From NCBI RefSeq assembly GCF_000177635.2, contig NC_014836.1:1-64000 (forward strand): a stretch of DNA of 64,000 nucleotides. The letters are read 5' to 3'. Made by a program: the position numbers and the translations under genes. The notes under the pieces were generated by a model. It searched no databases, was not told the origin of the DNA, and saw only the letters and a program-made list of their open reading frames with translations. Source of the stretch: Desulfurispirillum indicum S5. GTDB taxonomy: Bacteria; Chrysiogenota; Chrysiogenetes; Chrysiogenales; Chrysiogenaceae. Shown here in pieces: positions 16,598-24,651 of this stretch (its first letter is position 1; each line of letters begins with the position of its first letter).

Positions 16598-17821
16598 ATG
16601 GAAACGTTTCCTGCCTCACACACGCCCCATTCCCCCTTTTTTCTGGACGTCACCCTGCGCGATGGCAACCAGGCACTGCCACGTCCCTGGAGCCTCAAAC
16701 AGAAGCAGCAGGTTTTCCAGCATCTGATCCGCCTTGAGGTACCTGGTGCGGAAGTTGGCTTCGCGTCTGCCAGCGCCGTGGACTTTGAAGCCTGCTGCGC
16801 CCTGGCCCAGGAAGCTCCGGCCAGCATGGTTATTTCAAGCCTTTCGCGGGCGCGCACTGCCGAAATTGATGCTTCCTGGGAAGCAGTCAGTCATGCGGCG
16901 CAGCCGCGGGTGCACATTGTCTACCCCGTCAGCCCCTCCGTGGTGAACCAGGTGCTGCGCTGCACCCCCCATGAAGCTGCCAGGGCAGTTCGCCAGGCGG
17001 TCCGTCACGCCCGTCGTCTGGCGGGAAAACGCGGAAGCGTGCAGTTTTCCGGTGAGCACTTCGGCGACTGCCTGGATGATATCGCCCTGGCGCTTGATAT
17101 CTTTCAGGTCGCCATTGAAGAGGGCGCCGATGTGATCAATCTGCCCAACACGGTGGAGCGTTTCCGCCCCATGGTTTTCGTGGAAATTGCCCGACAGGTG
17201 ATGGAGTACTTTCGCGGCAGGTCGGCCTTTGCGGTGCACTGCCACAATGACCTGGGAATGGCGACGGCAACGACCGTGGAGAGCTACTTTGCTGGAGCCA
17301 CCCAACTGGAAGTTTCCCTGAATGGCCTTGGTGAACGCGCTGGCAATGCCAGCCTCTATGAGGTGGTCTGCGCTTTGGAAAACAGCGGGGTGCATACGGG
17401 CATCCAGCGCCAGTACATCTTTGAAACGGCCCGGGAGGTTGCCGAACTCAGTGCCATTGCCGTTGGCCCGAAAACGCCGATTATCGGATCCGATGTTTTC
17501 AGCCATCGCAGTGGTATTCATCAGGATGGGGCCATAAAAAGTCGCAGCGGGCGGGGCGTCTATCTTCCCTTTGTCACCGGCGCCGTGGGCAGGGCCGATG
17601 GAGAGCAGCTGCGCTTTACCAGCCAGTCGGGAACCGCTGTACTGCAGGACTGCCTGAACCGGGCAGGTATTCACCTGGATGCTGTCACCCTGCGCGAATA
17701 CTACCGCTATCTGGAAAAACGCAGCGACGCCGAAGGTGAGATGGACGAGCGGGCCATTCTGCGACACTATCGGCAGTGGTGCGCAGGCAGCCAGATCAGC
17801 CCGGAAATACCGGCGCGATAA
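16598..17821 (+). CDS. leuA: 2-isopropylmalate synthase, short form without regulatory domain
   Basis: A DRE-TIM metallolyase that condenses acetyl-CoA with 2-oxoisovalerate in the first step of leucine synthesis. Motifs are LRDGNQAL near residue 21, FSGEHFGDCLDD, INLPNTVERF, the metal-binding HCHNDLGMAT, GLGERAGNAS and HRSGIHQDG. At 407 residues it is about 100 shorter than usual LeuA and lacks the C-terminal leucine-binding dimer domain. Control by the attenuator may stand in for feedback inhibition. Homocitrate synthase is the main alternative, but the leucine leader favours leuA. Its last 26 bp overlap the convergent EAL gene. Confidence 0.85.
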   Translation: METFPASHTPHSPFFLDVTLRDGNQALPRPWSLKQKQQVFQHLIRLEVPGAEVGFASASAVDFEACCALAQEAPASMVISSLSRARTAEIDASWEAVSHAAQPRVHIVYPVSPSVVNQVLRCTPHEAARAVRQAVRHARRLAGKRGSVQFSGEHFGDCLDDIALALDIFQVAIEEGADVINLPNTVERFRPMVFVEIARQVMEYFRGRSAFAVHCHNDLGMATATTVESYFAGATQLEVSLNGLGERAGNASLYEVVCALENSGVHTGIQRQYIFETAREVAELSAIAVGPKTPIIGSDVFSHRSGIHQDGAIKSRSGRGVYLPFVTGAVGRADGEQLRFTSQSGTAVLQDCLNRAGIHLDAVTLREYYRYLEKRSDAEGEMDERAILRHYRQWCAGSQISPEIPAR

Positions 17822-19622
17822 TTTCAGCAGTTGCAGATACGTGCATGGCAATGCGCTCGGGACGGGATTTGGCCTCTTTTTTCAGTCGCGCGAAGACTTC
17901 CGCCAGATCCTCCTGTGCCAGAGAACGAGAAGCGGCGGGAAGTTTTATGACAGCAGCACTGGCGCTGAGCAGGTCGAAGGTGCGCAGGTTTCCCTCTCGA
18001 TCGCGGGCGCTGTACTGGCCCTGCAGCAACTCGTTTTCCTGGTAAAAAGGCTCAATGGAGTCCATGAACTTGCGGATGGTTTTGGTGATTTTGCGCTCCA
18101 CAAAGTTGTCATCTTTTTCCGCCCTTTCGTGCTCTGGAACCTGAATTCCCAGGAAAAAGTCGTCGCCGCCAATGTGCCCGATAAAGTAGCAGGAGCTGAT
18201 AAAACGCTTGCGCAGCAGTTCCGAGAAGAGAATGATGGCGCGATCGCCCTGACGGAAGCCGAAGCGGTCGTTGAAGGGTTTGAAGTTGTCAAAGTCAAAA
18301 TAGATCAGGTAGTAGATATTTCCGGTGTCCTCGCAGGCCTGGTTGATGAAATTGTTGATGAGGATATTGCCGGGCAGTTTGGTCAGGGGATTCATCTCCC
18401 GAGCGTAGGCCATGTTCTTTTCGTTCAGGGTTTTCAGCAGGCTGGAAGCCGACAGGAAACCGCAGTAGGACTGGTCGCGAGTCACAATGATTCCCGGCGA
18501 TTCCGTGTTGTTGACGAACACGGCCAGAATCTTCTCCACCGGCAGATGAATATCCACAATGGGGCACTCGGTGAGGTACTTGCGCAGGGACTGGTCGAAA
18601 AAACGGTTGCTCAGAACCTCTTTGCCATAGGGCGAGTAGATGAATTTCTTGAAGGTGCGTTCGTGGATCAGGCCAAGGGGAAAGTCGTTGCCATCCACGA
18701 CCGGAAAGAAGCTCTCCTCGGGATTGTTCTGGAAGGTGGCGAAGAGCTCTTTCATGCTGGTGTTGATGCGAATGGGCCGTATGGGATAGATCTCCCGCGA
18801 AAGTATGGCCATATCCTCGGAGGTGCTGCGCCGGTGCTTCTGGCCAAGGGCCTGGATGTTCTCGTACACCAGGCAGATATCCTCGATGCTGCTGGTGGGG
18901 TACTGCACCAGGTATCCCTGGATAAGATCCACCCCCATCTCCTTGCACAGAGAGTATTCCGCTTCGGTCTCCACTCCCTCGGCGATGACCGTGATGCCAA
19001 GCAGGTGCGCCAGGCTGATAATATGGGAGCAGTATGACTTCTTTTTCAGATCGCGGTGAATATCGGCAATGAGGAAGCGGTCAATTTTAATGAAATCGGG
19101 ATCGGCATGGTACATGAGCTCAAAGGACGAATACCCGACCCCGAAATCGTCAATGGCTACCAGGAACCCCCGCTCCTTGCTGTTGCCCACAGCCTGATCC
19201 AGGGCCAGGGCAGCATTGGAGTAGTCGTACTTGTGCTTTTCCGTCAGCTCCATACACAGATTTCCCACGGGCAGGCTGTACTCCTGCATCATGTGCTCCA
19301 TGACATTGGGGGTGTAGTTGTACATCTTGGTCATACGATGGTCGTAGTTATAGAAGAGGCGGATCTTACGGTGAAAAGGGATCTGCAGGTACTTTTCAAT
19401 GGCCTTGCGACGCAGGGCCACATCCAGGGAAAAAAGCACCCCTTCGCGAAAGGCCGTGTCGAAGAAATCGTCAATGGAGCGGCAGGGACCGAAGGTGCGT
19501 TCGCCCCCGACACTGCGGATCAAAGCCTCAACGGCGAAGATGGAGCCAGTGATGGGATTGACAATGGGCTGAAAGGCGTAGTCGATGGAGGCCAGACACT
19601 CCTCCCAGAAACCTGCAAGCAT
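17796..19622 (-). CDS. EAL-CBS-GGDEF c-di-GMP signalling protein
   Basis: The 608-residue protein has an N-terminal EAL phosphodiesterase domain (residues 12-250) with EALIR, FYNYDHR, MELTEKHK, IDDFGVGYSS, IKIDRF, AEGVETE and QGYLVQ, so the catalytic residues look intact. A pair of CBS-like modules follows (about 275-400), then a GGDEF domain (about 420-570) with DFDNFKPFND and GGDDF. No signal peptide or membrane segment is present, unlike many such proteins. The reversed EAL-first order with internal CBS modules suggests ligand-controlled c-di-GMP breakdown. It could also make c-di-GMP, since GGDDF may be active. Confidence 0.9.
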   Translation of the reverse strand: MLAGFWEECLASIDYAFQPIVNPITGSIFAVEALIRSVGGERTFGPCRSIDDFFDTAFREGVLFSLDVALRRKAIEKYLQIPFHRKIRLFYNYDHRMTKMYNYTPNVMEHMMQEYSLPVGNLCMELTEKHKYDYSNAALALDQAVGNSKERGFLVAIDDFGVGYSSFELMYHADPDFIKIDRFLIADIHRDLKKKSYCSHIISLAHLLGITVIAEGVETEAEYSLCKEMGVDLIQGYLVQYPTSSIEDICLVYENIQALGQKHRRSTSEDMAILSREIYPIRPIRINTSMKELFATFQNNPEESFFPVVDGNDFPLGLIHERTFKKFIYSPYGKEVLSNRFFDQSLRKYLTECPIVDIHLPVEKILAVFVNNTESPGIIVTRDQSYCGFLSASSLLKTLNEKNMAYAREMNPLTKLPGNILINNFINQACEDTGNIYYLIYFDFDNFKPFNDRFGFRQGDRAIILFSELLRKRFISSCYFIGHIGGDDFFLGIQVPEHERAEKDDNFVERKITKTIRKFMDSIEPFYQENELLQGQYSARDREGNLRTFDLLSASAAVIKLPAASRSLAQEDLAEVFARLKKEAKSRPERIAMHVSATAEIIAPVFPG

Positions 19623-19769
19623 GATCTCTCCCCTGCTGATGTAGCGATTGACAGTGGTGTTTCAGCCAGTGCGCAAACCATTGGACAGTAGCTCCGGGGC
19701 AGAAGATATTCAGCAAGAGAATGTCAGAAAACGGTAAAGAAATGGAAAAGCAGTCCACCAAAAAAAACA

Positions 19770-19799
19770 CACGGGGCAGAGAATGTTCTCTGCCCCGTG
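19770..19799 (-). terminator. Terminator after the hexahaem cytochrome gene
   Basis: A perfect 14-bp stem (CACGGGGCAGAGAA with TTCTCTGCCCCGTG, 2-nt loop) is followed on the minus strand by a run of T. It lies about 40 bp after the stop of the cytochrome gene. Confidence 0.88.
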
Positions 19800-19840
19800 G
19801 CTTTAAGGAGATAGACAGGAGACGTCTGGGAGAGTCGGTA

Positions 19841-21310
19841 TCAGCGTTTGGTCGGATCAGCTCCCACGAAGGTGGTGCGACCATCTTTTTCCATGGCCGC
19901 CTTTTCCCAGGGCCAGATGGACTCCCAGTCAGCAGCTTTCTTGGCGTCGCCACCCTTTTTCAGAGCCCAGTGGTACTGATCGGGGGAGAGGCCGAAGGAG
20001 CGGCCTTCTTCATCCAGGTTGAAGATGTGCTGCTTGTTCGCGACGCGGCCACCCTCATTGTCCCAGTTACCATAGCCGTAGCGGGGCCAGCCGGTGCGGC
20101 CATCAAAGGCGCGCAGCACTTTTTCGGCCTGACCCAGGTGACACTTGGCGCAGGTTTCCACGGGAGACTTGTCAAAGAGCCATGGGCTTTCGGGGTTATT
20201 GCCCACATTGTGGACGGTGTGGCAGTCGAAGCAAGCCATCTGGGCATGGGTGCTGTGATCACCCTTGATGGTGGCGCTCAGCATCAGGTCCATATCCTGC
20301 TGGTGGTCACGGCGGCCTTTGCCATCGACAGAAACCTGACGGTTCCCTTTCCCCCAGGCGGGGCGGGTGTACTGCATGACGTCTTCATAGGAATGCTCGC
20401 CCAGTACGAAGCCACGGTTATCGTTGGAACCCTTTCCGTGCATGGTGTTGGTCTGGGCACGGGTGTGGCAGCGGTTACAGGTGACCATGCGCTCCGATGG
20501 ATCGGTCAGCTTGGCGGGGTTGATGATGTTGGACTTGGAAGGCATTCTGGCGTGCTCGGCACCGCCACCATGGCAGGCTTCACAGGAGACACTGATGTCT
20601 ACCGAGAAGACATCGCGCAGATGATTGCGCTGCCCTTTCTTGAAGGCCTCTTTTGCATCATACCAAGCGTCAGCATCGAATCCAGTGGTGTGGCAGGCGA
20701 TGCACTGCTCCTGCCAGGAGCGCCAGGTGCCGTAGTTGTTTTTGTTGATGTCGCCGTCTTTGGGACGCACTTCAATGAAGAGGAACTTGTAGCCGGCGCG
20801 ATCCTTGTTGCCGGGGTAGTCAACGACTGTGGACTTGTCGAGGGTCCAGGAGATGCCACCATCCTTGGTGTGGGCCAGCCACGCCTTGTCAGGTGAGCCA
20901 TCGTAGTATACCGCATAGCGCTGCTTGCGCTGGCTGCCAACAACCAGTTCTACTTCTTCGTATTTCACCTTGGTGGTGGAGACGTAGTTGGTGTTGGCGT
21001 CCTTGCGGTCCAGGATCATGTACGTGTCAAGTTTGTCCCAGTCGCGCTTGATCCAGGGGTAGATCTTTTCGCTGCCCCAGGGATAACGATCCTTGTCCTG
21101 CTTGTAGTAGATGTCGGGGTAGGCAGGGCCCCACTCGGTCTTCATGGTGTGCCAGCTGCTGGACCAGTCGTTGTGAACGCCGGCATGGCACATTTTACAA
21201 CCGTCGGCTCCCACGAAGCCTTCGGTTTTCCAGGTCATGTAGTCTTTGGCCGAGGCTGCTGTCACGCTGAACAGCACCAGCAGCAAGGCGATAAACCAGT
21301 GTTTTCGCAT
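19841..21310 (-). CDS. Periplasmic hexahaem cytochrome c (cytochrome c554/c-prime-like)
   Basis: The 489-residue exported protein has a signal peptide (MRKHWFIALLLVLFSVTAASA) and six CXXCH haem sites: CKMCH (residues 38-42), CIACH, CEACH, CNRCH, CFDCH and CAKCH. The pattern resembles the cytochrome c554/octahaem reductase group that moves electrons to or from nitrogen or sulfur compounds, but no specific reaction can be assigned. I use the ATG at 21310 because AGGAGGAGATTCT precedes it. It follows a small membrane peptide gene by 41 bp, and both lie behind a sigma-54 promoter next to a sigma-54 activator gene. Confidence 0.9.
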   Translation of the reverse strand: MRKHWFIALLLVLFSVTAASAKDYMTWKTEGFVGADGCKMCHAGVHNDWSSSWHTMKTEWGPAYPDIYYKQDKDRYPWGSEKIYPWIKRDWDKLDTYMILDRKDANTNYVSTTKVKYEEVELVVGSQRKQRYAVYYDGSPDKAWLAHTKDGGISWTLDKSTVVDYPGNKDRAGYKFLFIEVRPKDGDINKNNYGTWRSWQEQCIACHTTGFDADAWYDAKEAFKKGQRNHLRDVFSVDISVSCEACHGGGAEHARMPSKSNIINPAKLTDPSERMVTCNRCHTRAQTNTMHGKGSNDNRGFVLGEHSYEDVMQYTRPAWGKGNRQVSVDGKGRRDHQQDMDLMLSATIKGDHSTHAQMACFDCHTVHNVGNNPESPWLFDKSPVETCAKCHLGQAEKVLRAFDGRTGWPRYGYGNWDNEGGRVANKQHIFNLDEEGRSFGLSPDQYHWALKKGGDAKKAADWESIWPWEKAAMEKDGRTTFVGADPTKR

Positions 21311-21351
21311 AGAATCTCCTCCTGAAAAATTACGATTTCCCCGACGCACTG

Positions 21352-21441
21352 TCAGGGCAGAAAATAGGTGGCCATGGACTGGGTCACCGCCAGCAGCAGA
21401 ACGCATCCGGTGATAATCCCAAACAGCAGTAGCCTGTACAT
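21352..21441 (-). CDS. 29-residue single-span membrane peptide
   Basis: A short frame starts at ATG 21441 after a perfect AAGGAGGT ribosome site and encodes a nearly all-hydrophobic peptide (MYRLLLFGIITGCVLLLAV at its N-terminus, then a short tail ending FLP). It would form one membrane helix. It is the first gene behind the sigma-54 promoter, 41 bp before the hexahaem cytochrome gene. It may anchor the cytochrome or link it to the quinone pool; this is inference from position. Confidence 0.72.
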   Translation of the reverse strand: MYRLLLFGIITGCVLLLAVTQSMATYFLP

Positions 21442-21477
21442 GTGTAGACCTCCTTGCGCTTCTCCTGCTGGTGAGAG

Positions 21478-21493
21478 AGCAAACGAATTGCCA
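21478..21493 (-). promoter_or_regulatory. Sigma-54 promoter of the small peptide-cytochrome unit
   Basis: Reading the minus strand, TGGCAATTCGTTTGCT matches the -24/-12 consensus TGGCAC-N5-TTGCA at nearly every fixed base, with GG and GC separated by 10 nt. It lies about 37 bp before the peptide start codon. The gene on its upstream side encodes a sigma-54 activator with an intact GAFTGA loop. Confidence 0.78.
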
Positions 21494-21557
21494 ATTTTTT
21501 CACATGTGTAAAGTATTTGTTTTTCGTGTTTTGTGTTGCTGTATTTTGAAGTGGTGC

Positions 21558-21569
21558 GTCAGATCTGAC
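21558..21569. promoter_or_regulatory. Palindromic candidate activator site
   Basis: GTCAGATCTGAC is a perfect 12-bp palindrome centred about 95 bp upstream of the expected sigma-54 transcription start. That is the usual distance for an enhancer-binding protein site. The neighbouring NtrC-type regulator is the natural candidate to bind it. Confidence 0.5.
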
Positions 21570-21690
21570 CTGATTGTCTCAGGCAAAAAAACTGAAAAAA
21601 AGCGAGCTGTTCCTGGTATGGGCGGATGGGGATTGAGGGAAAGAAGATATACTGTGCCTGAGCCGGGAACGCTCCTGGGTCAAAAATGAC

Positions 21691-23043
21691 TCAGGAGCGG
21701 TAGGTATCCGGGTCAATGGTGTAGCGGCGCAGCAGACGCTGCAGATTGGCGCGATCCAGATTCAGGGTGCGTGCTGCCTGGGTGATATTACCTCCGGCAC
21801 GGCTGAGGATGCTGCCCAGGTATTCGTGGTGAAATTCACGCAGGGCCTGCTCTTTCGCTTCATTATAGGGAAGCTGTGTATCCATGGGTAGCCGGGAGAA
21901 TCCATGGATTTCCGCTGGGAGGTCATCGGGGAAAATATGTTCTGCCTCAATGAAGACACACAGCCTTTCCATCAGGTTTTCCAGCTCACGGATATTGCCC
22001 GGCCAGTGATAGGCACACAGGATATCCATGGTGCGGGTTTCAAGGCGCTTGCGCCCCTGCAGAAAATGTTCGGCCAGCATGGGAATATCTTCGCGGCGTT
22101 CACGCAGGGGTGGGACGGCGATGGGAAAGACATTGATGCGGTAGAACAGGTCTTCACGGAAGGCTTCCTGCTCCATCAGGTGGTTGAGGTCACGGCTGGT
22201 GGCGGTGATAACCCGCACGTCCACACCCTTCTCCATGTTGTCTCCAAGCCGTCGCACTTTTTTCTCCTGCAGTACCCGCAGCAGCTTGGCCTGGACGGCG
22301 GGACTGGTGTCGGCGATTTCGTCCAGGAAGAGGGTACCGCCATCGGCATGCTGAAAAAGCCCCTGGCGCGCCTCTGCAGCACCGGTGAAGGCCCCCCGGG
22401 CGTGGCCGAAGAGTTCACTTTCCAGCAGGGTGTCGGGCAGGGCGCTGCAGTTAACGGCCACAAAGGGCTTGGAGCTGCGTGGCCCACACTGGTGGATAGC
22501 CCTGGCCACCAGTTCCTTGCCGGTGCCACTCTCTCCTTGCAGGTTAACGGTGGCGTCACTTTGGGAGACCTTCTGGATCAGGGTAAACAGGCGCTCCATG
22601 GCTACGGACTTTCCCACCATATGGTGGAAGCTGCTGGTCCTGACCAGTTGACTGCGCAGGAGGGTGTTCTCCCGCTCCAGCCTGCGCTTTTCCAGCACGC
22701 GTCCGACGGCGTGGAGCACGTCGTCATTCTGGAAGGGCTTGACAATGTAGTCATAGGCTCCGCTGCGCATGGCATTCACGGCATGCTCAATGGAGGCAAA
22801 CGCGGTCATGATGATGACGTCGGTGGCAGGCTGGAGGTTTTTGACGTGGTGGAGAATATCCTCGCCTGTCAGCTGTGGCATATAGAAATCGGAGAGCACC
22901 AGGTCGAACTCCTGGCGGGAGAGAACGTCTACCGCTTCATGGGGGTCACTTTTACAGACAACGTCCATGCCTGCCTTCTGCAGGAGGCGCTTGAGGAGAC
23001 GGCACATGGCCTGGTCATCGTCAACAATCAGGATCTGTGTCAT
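21691..23043 (-). CDS. NtrC-family sigma-54 response regulator
   Basis: The 450-residue protein has a receiver domain (residues 1-120; ILIVDDD, phosphoacceptor in LVLSDFYMP, KPF), a sigma-54 AAA+ domain (GESGTGKELVARAIH, GAFTGA, GGTLFLDEI) and a Fis-type HTH at the C-terminus (GGNITQAARTLNLDRANLQRLLR). The ATG at 23043 with an AGGAG site is chosen; the frame is open to 23175. It overlaps the kinase gene by 23 bp, so the two are translationally coupled. Its intact GAFTGA loop means it should activate sigma-54 polymerase, most likely at the promoter at 21478-21493. Confidence 0.95.
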   Translation of the reverse strand: MTQILIVDDDQAMCRLLKRLLQKAGMDVVCKSDPHEAVDVLSRQEFDLVLSDFYMPQLTGEDILHHVKNLQPATDVIIMTAFASIEHAVNAMRSGAYDYIVKPFQNDDVLHAVGRVLEKRRLERENTLLRSQLVRTSSFHHMVGKSVAMERLFTLIQKVSQSDATVNLQGESGTGKELVARAIHQCGPRSSKPFVAVNCSALPDTLLESELFGHARGAFTGAAEARQGLFQHADGGTLFLDEIADTSPAVQAKLLRVLQEKKVRRLGDNMEKGVDVRVITATSRDLNHLMEQEAFREDLFYRINVFPIAVPPLRERREDIPMLAEHFLQGRKRLETRTMDILCAYHWPGNIRELENLMERLCVFIEAEHIFPDDLPAEIHGFSRLPMDTQLPYNEAKEQALREFHHEYLGSILSRAGGNITQAARTLNLDRANLQRLLRRYTIDPDTYRS

Positions 23044-24628
23044 CTTTATGCTCCTGTTCGTTAGTCTGATAGGCGGGCAGGGTAATGGTGACGGTGGTTC
23101 CCTTGCCTGGCGCGCTTTCGAGGAGAATATCGCCGCCATACTCCTTGATAATGCCATAGGATATGGCCAGTCCAAGGCCGGTGCCGCCGGATTTGGTGGT
23201 ATAGAACGGCTGGAAAATTTTTTGCTGCTGCTCGGCGGGAATGCCGGGTCCGCTGTCGGTAATGGCGATCATGACCGTATCCCTGAGGGTGAAGGTGCGA
23301 ATGTGCAGCCTGCCCCTGCCCTCCATGGCCTGGATGGCATTCAGGACAATATTGAGGAGTACCTGCTTGAGCTGCATGGGGTCTGCCGATACGTCGGGCA
23401 GGTCGGAGGAAAAGTCCCTGTCGATGGTAATGCCTTTGGTGGCCGTCTGGTAGGAGACCAGGGTCATGGTTTCGTCCAGCAGCTCGTTGACGCAGGCGAG
23501 GGAGGTACTGTGGGAGGGAACGCGCGCGAACTGCAGCAGGCTCTGGACAATGCGCCGGCAGCGCAGCGCTTCCTGCTCAACGACCTTCAGGTCCTCGTAG
23601 AGGGGGTGGGACTCGTCCACCTCTTCAAGCATGATACGGCAGAAGCCGGTGATAGCGTTCAGGGGGGTGCTGACCTCATGGGAGACTCCGGCTGCCAGGG
23701 TTCCCACTGCCGCCAGGGTTTCAGCTCGCACCATCTGGGCCTGGGTCTCCCTCAGGGCGGCTGTCGCCTGTTCCACCCGGTGCTCCAGATTTTCGTTCAA
23801 TTCCTGCAGTTCCTGCAGCAGGCTGTCTTTTTCGCGGTGAATCCTGTCCAGACGCTCAGCCATGGTGTTGAAGGCTTCGGCCATGATACCGATTTCATCG
23901 CGGGTTTTCACCTCGACCCGCTGGGAGAAGTCGCCCCGGGAAATGGTCTGGATACCTCCGATGAGGTTCTGTACCGGGCGGGTAATTCCGCGAATGACCA
24001 CCAGAAAGATGCTGGCGCAGAAGAGCAGGGTGAAGGCGATGGAGAGCAGGATGGCGTGGCGTGAGCGTTCGATGATGCGATTACTGTTGCTGTGAACTTC
24101 CAGCCACATTTCATGGGCCGCGTGGTGGGCGGTTTCCAGGGCGCTGGTGATAATCTGCCCGTTCTGGGTGGCCATCTGTTCGCGGATCTGCCGCTGCAAT
24201 GGGTCGCGGGTAGTGATGAGGACGCTGACATCCCGCTTGTACTCTTCCAGCAGTTCATCGATATCGGAGAAGATATTGTTGACACTGAGCAGCCTCTGCT
24301 CAATACGCGGATGGCACTGCATGCAGGTGACATCGCCGAAATGGTTCTGATATTGAGAGGAGAGGATATGGCGGTTGTTTTCAAAGGACTCTATGTAGGT
24401 AACCAGGTCGTCGATATTGCGGCTGTACCCGGCTTGATGGCGGTAGAGCTCGGCCTGGGCACTGCGCATGAAATAGAGCATCTCATTGTAGATACTGATG
24501 ATCACGTTCTGCTCGCTGGCAATACCCTGGTTGACGATGATGGTTTCCAGGTGGCGCAGCACCATGAGCGCTCCCATGATGAAGAGGAGCATGGCCAGGC
24601 CCAGGCCGACAAAGAGTTTCTTTTTCAC
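23021..24628 (-). CDS. Membrane sensor histidine kinase with a periplasmic CXXCH haem site
   Basis: The 535-residue kinase has a membrane helix near residues 5-24, a periplasmic helical domain to about 190 with CMQCH at residues 102-106, a second membrane helix (about 191-212), HAMP, a coiled coil, then HisKA (H317 in GVSHEVSTPLN) and HATPase (NIVLNAIQAM, DSGPGIP, GGTGLGLAIS). A CXXCH motif in an exported domain usually binds haem c covalently, so this looks like a redox or gas sensor. It lies between a PhnD-like lipoprotein gene (23-bp gap) and its overlapping response regulator. Confidence 0.92.
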   Translation of the reverse strand: MKKKLFVGLGLAMLLFIMGALMVLRHLETIIVNQGIASEQNVIISIYNEMLYFMRSAQAELYRHQAGYSRNIDDLVTYIESFENNRHILSSQYQNHFGDVTCMQCHPRIEQRLLSVNNIFSDIDELLEEYKRDVSVLITTRDPLQRQIREQMATQNGQIITSALETAHHAAHEMWLEVHSNSNRIIERSRHAILLSIAFTLLFCASIFLVVIRGITRPVQNLIGGIQTISRGDFSQRVEVKTRDEIGIMAEAFNTMAERLDRIHREKDSLLQELQELNENLEHRVEQATAALRETQAQMVRAETLAAVGTLAAGVSHEVSTPLNAITGFCRIMLEEVDESHPLYEDLKVVEQEALRCRRIVQSLLQFARVPSHSTSLACVNELLDETMTLVSYQTATKGITIDRDFSSDLPDVSADPMQLKQVLLNIVLNAIQAMEGRGRLHIRTFTLRDTVMIAITDSGPGIPAEQQQKIFQPFYTTKSGGTGLGLAISYGIIKEYGGDILLESAPGKGTTVTITLPAYQTNEQEHKDDTDPDC

Positions 24629-24651
24629 GAACGTCTCTCCATATGGCTCCC

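Noticed and set aside
16598-17821. Homocitrate synthase NifV
   Set aside because: Length fits, but the leucine-rich leader and attenuator directly upstream point to leucine synthesis.
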